Below, in pieces: positions 59,927 through 64,000 of a stretch of 64,000 nucleotides of DNA (position 1 is its first letter; the number at the start of each line of letters is the position of its first letter). The position numbers and the translations under genes were made by a program. The notes under the pieces are model-generated. The model was not told where the DNA came from, did no database searches, and worked only from the letters and a program-made list of their open reading frames with translations. The DNA is from Amia ocellicauda (Eukaryota > Chordata > Actinopteri > Amiiformes > Amiidae): the NCBI RefSeq assembly GCF_036373705.1, contig NC_089850.1:21063256-21127255 (forward strand). Direction: 5' to 3'.

Positions 59927-62900
59927 CTGCGCAACAACACAGCACAGCAGCTGTTAGATATCTGCGGTATAGCACAGTGCAGCAGGGACAGGGCCAGGCC
60001 CACCTACACCAACAAGCAATATAACTTTCTTATTATTATTAATAGACCTTTTATAACATTGAAAAAAAAAGCACATTGCTGTGAAAATGAAAAGGGAGAG
60101 GCCAAGGTTGATGAAGGAATGACTACAGGTGCCAGGGTTATGCCCAATGAGTCACTTGCTTATTTAATAATGGCCTTGATCACAGTGGAAAAATACATAA
60201 GCCTCCCATGAAGGCATTCTTCCTGATACAAAGCTCTTTCCTAAAAGGTTTTGACTCCTGTACAGGAACTGATGGTGCCAAACAAAGATCACAGCAGCTT
60301 CACAGGGAGTGACGATATTTTTTAACACATGATAAGAGCTGCCACAAATGGGAAGCAGCAGCTTTGCTTTAGGCCAATTAGGCCCGTTTGGTATGTGAAA
60401 GTAAACAGCTTAGTGTCTCGGTGCCAGACAATGGGGCTCTGAGAGGATGCTGGTTACACATCTGTATCTCCACGGTTATCGCAACGTGCTTACACAAAAC
60501 CGTATTGCTTAGAATATCAAATATCACATCTCAACACAATATAAATTAGCCTAGAATAATTGTAGTGCAGATGGATGTTTCCATGAAAAGGTGGACAACC
60601 ACACTAAAATGTCACATTGCTTGGTTGCTTTGGCCTGTAGGCTGTCCTGCTGCTCTAATAAATCAAATTACATGATCCATTGTGATTCCCCTGCAGTAAC
60701 AGAATGAGGCAGTCGTAAAGAAACTGAAGACATTAAATACATATCAGGGCAATTATAAATTGTAAAGAGTTACCTTTTAGGGTTTATCCCATACGACATA
60801 TCTCATTCAATAAATATTGTTCTATTCTAGACCTAGACTGAAACTGTCCCCCAGATAATAGCAACTTTATCTGCAGGTTAGCAGCAAATATGCACAAAGA
60901 AATTTGTATTGAGGGTGGGATCCTTGTCACAGCAATTCTATATTTGTGGCTTCACATGGCTTTCCAATCCAGAATATAAGCAACATCACAGCAGAGACAC
61001 CTGGAATGGAGCTCACTTTTTCAACACCACTACAGCAGTGACTGAAGAACTACATACCATGAGATACAACAATGAGAAAAAACTGTAGAAGCTCAATGTG
61101 AATATGCTTAGAAAATGCTGTAGGTAATTACTGATTCACCTGGTCCAGGTAATGCATGGTTCTTCATACAGTGCTGAATGACCTTGGCAGGTTTTTGGCA
61201 GCTGCATTACAGGGACAAGGAGGACTAAGAGCAAATCCCTCACCTGGAGCAGCTGTTATCTCCTCAACTGCACTTAAAGGATCAAGGGATGGTCCTCAAA
61301 GGCCACTTGCAAGAATAATTAAATTAACATTTATAGAAGGGACTGCAGCAGGTGACTGGAAGATGGCACATCTAACACACACACACAGAAACAGGGTTAG
61401 ATCTGAGCCAAGTAATAACAAGCCAGAAAACCTTGCCTATATCTACAGTTATAGAATCAATCACAATAACTAGACTGTAAGATTGCCTCATGTTAACCTT
61501 ATTATTAGACTCGAGACACATACACTACAGATTGGAATTAAACATACTGTTGTGATCTGGGACTGTGGATATGCGGGACTGCATTATGTCTGGGTGTGTG
61601 TGTGTTGGGGGGTGGGGTAGCTCATGTGTTACTTGTCTGATTATTTGTTGTTTTGGTGGTGAATCCCAATACCATAAAGCAAAGATATCACTACAATACT
61701 TATCAAGGGACCATACACAGGGGCGTGAGTACATATACAATATCAGGACTTTCTTAAGCTACATAGCATATACTGAATTATCTCCTCTTCTGGAATCGTT
61801 ATTGTTTGTATTATTGTTTGATGTCCTTGTTGCAGGGACAGAATGGTCAGAGAAGAGTGAGACAAGTACACAGAGACAGAGCAGAGGAACTAGAGAAGAA
61901 AATCAGAGTCAGACAGGACAGATCACACACAATCATCTGACGCTTCCACATTAGAATTGAAGGTATTTTCATGAGAAGAAACATCAATTCAGTCATCCTG
62001 GGGTAGGAGATCTGATACAAGCTATAAAGCCATACTTCCTCCCAGCAGAGCGCTGCACAAAACTGTAGATGCCCCGAGTTATTTCAGCCAGAACAGTAAT
62101 ACTCCTTACATGGGTCTGTCTTTCTGCGTTGCTGAGAATCCATAAACCCCAGTTAGACATCTAGGAAGAGGTGAGAGGACAGTGCCACGCTAGCAGAGAA
62201 TAATTAACTCTCAGACCGGGACCACAGTAGGCCCTCGGTGGCATCACAGAGACATGCAATTTGTCTTCAGAGGAGTCCCCTCAAGGGCCTAAAGCTGTGA
62301 CTCCAGTGAAGTGTCAGTCAGAGATCACAGACACCCCAGTGAACTGAGCAGCTCTGACACACAGATAAAATGTAATCCTGCTCTTCTCACCCACTGAAAC
62401 ATATCAAGGCACCTTACCATAATTTTAAAGATGGCCTTTTAAAATTCCCCTACGAAACAGGAAAACCGTGTGAAGAAAACTGGGGAATTGAAAATCACCA
62501 TGGCTTCATTATACAAGGTTACAATTGGAAATGAAAAATGGACTGGTGTAAAACTCAAACCATTTGCATTTAAACCACTTGTTTTCATTATTATTCAAGG
62601 ATTTCCTCAGTTTCCTCAGATGTGCGTCACCAGTGTAAGACTGCTCAACTTACCACAGCGCTTTCCCACAGCTGACAGAGAGGTTTAGCATTAAAGCAAA
62701 GGCAAAGTATTCCTCCAAAAGAGCAGCAGTCCTACCCTACACTGGCCTCCCTTCCAGATTCAACACACTCTGCCAGCTCCCTTCAGCTCCTCTGCATCTG
62801 TACAAACACCTTCTCCTCAGCACTGGACACGGCAGGGGCGCTTCTGGCTGCTCCAGTTCATTGCAGCTCACTGAGCCTAAGACCCACAGAACACAGACCT

Positions 62901-64000
62901 GTCTCTCAAAGCAAGCTATTGACTCGTCATTAATAACAATAACTACAATAATATTAATAAGAATATACACAGGTGGAAAATGCAGCTGTAACCACCACCT
63001 TCGGGTATTTGTCAATAGTTACAGGCAGAGATAAACCAGTGAAACACAAGGCAAAGAAAGGGGTGTCTGGCTGTGATGTCACTAACTCAGGAACCAGCTG
63101 CATGCGTTTACCTCAGAATTGCCAGTTTCTCACCAGGTTATGATCCTGTCTAATTATCACAGATCAGCGGAGACTGGCAGACCGATTCACCTACAGCTCA
63201 CCAAAAGGTAAAGAAGCAATCCGACCTAGAGAGATGAGACACCCCCCACCCCCCTCAGACCTGTGATGATGGGACCGAGGCCTCAGCACATCAATCAGCG
63301 AGTCTCCCAGAAAAAGGTGAGAGCAGGAGAGAGGGGGCTGGCCTATCACATGGCTGGAATAATGAGGGTTTCACACTGATTGAATCCTCACTTCAAGCAT
63401 GTAACAGCCGCTCTGTGCCCCTGTGAGGCAGTGGCTGGCCTGGTTTAAAGACCCGACATACGGACTGGCCTGGGTTTAGACCAGACCCCAGAGTGCCAGC
63501 TGGCTAGTGGCGCCCTAGACCTAAATCCTGCAGGGTAGCCAGCAGGACATTCATTAATTAATTATATAAAAAGGCTAATCAAAGTGTAAGGAATTGAATA
63601 CAAGTTTCCCCATAGAGCAGGGTTAATTATATTCTAGTATCTGTTTTCTAAGGTGATTTTAGACTGATAAGCACAGAAACGGTCCATCACTTTAAAGCTA
63701 CAGCAGATTAAAACCTGATGCAGGCTGTGCTGGAAGTGGCCACTAGAGGGGCAACACTGGCATGTCAGTTGCCTGGAGTCTCTGCTTGTGTACAAGACCG
63801 ACTCCTGGTGCTCAAATACTGCTGCAATGATATTTTTAAGTAAGTTTCCACTGCCAAAACTGAAGAAACAGTGGGAATAAATCTATTTAATTTAAAAGAG
63901 CTTTGTCAAATCAGCATTTTAATTTAAGGCCAAAATGATTCCAATCTTTCAATATCTCCTCATAATCCAAGTGTCTCAGTGTGGGACTAATTCTGCAAGC
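59927..64000 (-). other. EVA-1 gene 5' intron, no exon recognised
   Basis: The first visible lectin exon needs one base from an upstream exon to complete its first glycine codon, so this stretch should be intron. I found no minus-strand ATG followed by a signal peptide and a phase-1 donor. The first exon and promoter probably lie beyond 64000. No transposon ends were recognised. Confidence 0.5.

Noticed and set aside
62737-63015. Minus-strand open frame with a hydrophobic stretch, considered as the EVA-1 signal-peptide exon
   Set aside because: The hydrophobic part is not at the N-terminus in a signal-peptide layout, and I saw no phase-1 donor following it.

Overview
This is eukaryotic DNA, almost certainly from a ray-finned fish. 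The genes are vertebrate and split by GT-AG introns. Long (CA)n/(GT)n runs, several Tc1/mariner elements, a hAT-like element and a tRNA-derived SINE are typical of fish genomes. The species cannot be named from the sequence. I rebuilt five protein genes by joining exons at splice sites and checking that phase is kept across every junction.

Layout: (1) 1-1885 (+), the 3' part of xkr5, with its 5' end outside the window. (2) 4925-10940 (+), a complete 11-exon tram2 (366 aa), with a palindromic NRF1-type site just upstream and a poly(A) signal near 11639. (3) 17436-12522 (-), a 10-exon efhc1 (555 aa) with three DM10 domains but no EF-hand, and a near-perfect RFX X-box 45 bp upstream of its ATG. 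(4) 21254-18633 (-), a complete three-exon histone H3.3 gene with one unusual residue (Gly for Ser86); its second intron holds an apparently intact Tc1/mariner (DD36E) transposon. (5) 59926-25809 (-), seven coding exons of an EVA-1 family gene covering 34 kb; the signal-peptide exon probably lies beyond 64000. Its introns hold a second, decayed Tc1 element carrying a SINE, and a hAT-like element with a third Tc1 nested inside it.

The genes do not form a functional unit. tram2-efhc1 adjacency matches the human 6p12 order, as far as I recall it. xkr5 beside tram2 recalls the human XKR9-TRAM1 pair, which suggests an old XKR-TRAM linkage. The most interesting observation is the EVA-1 gene: its extracellular part has the two SUEL-type lectin domains of EVA1C, but its membrane and cytoplasmic part is nearly that of EVA1A, a small protein without lectins in mammals. 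Other points of note are the EFHC1 C-terminus without an EF-hand, the H3.3 S86G change, a hairpin-forming CCAAT-containing element upstream of H3.3, and the nested transposons close to an EVA-1 exon.
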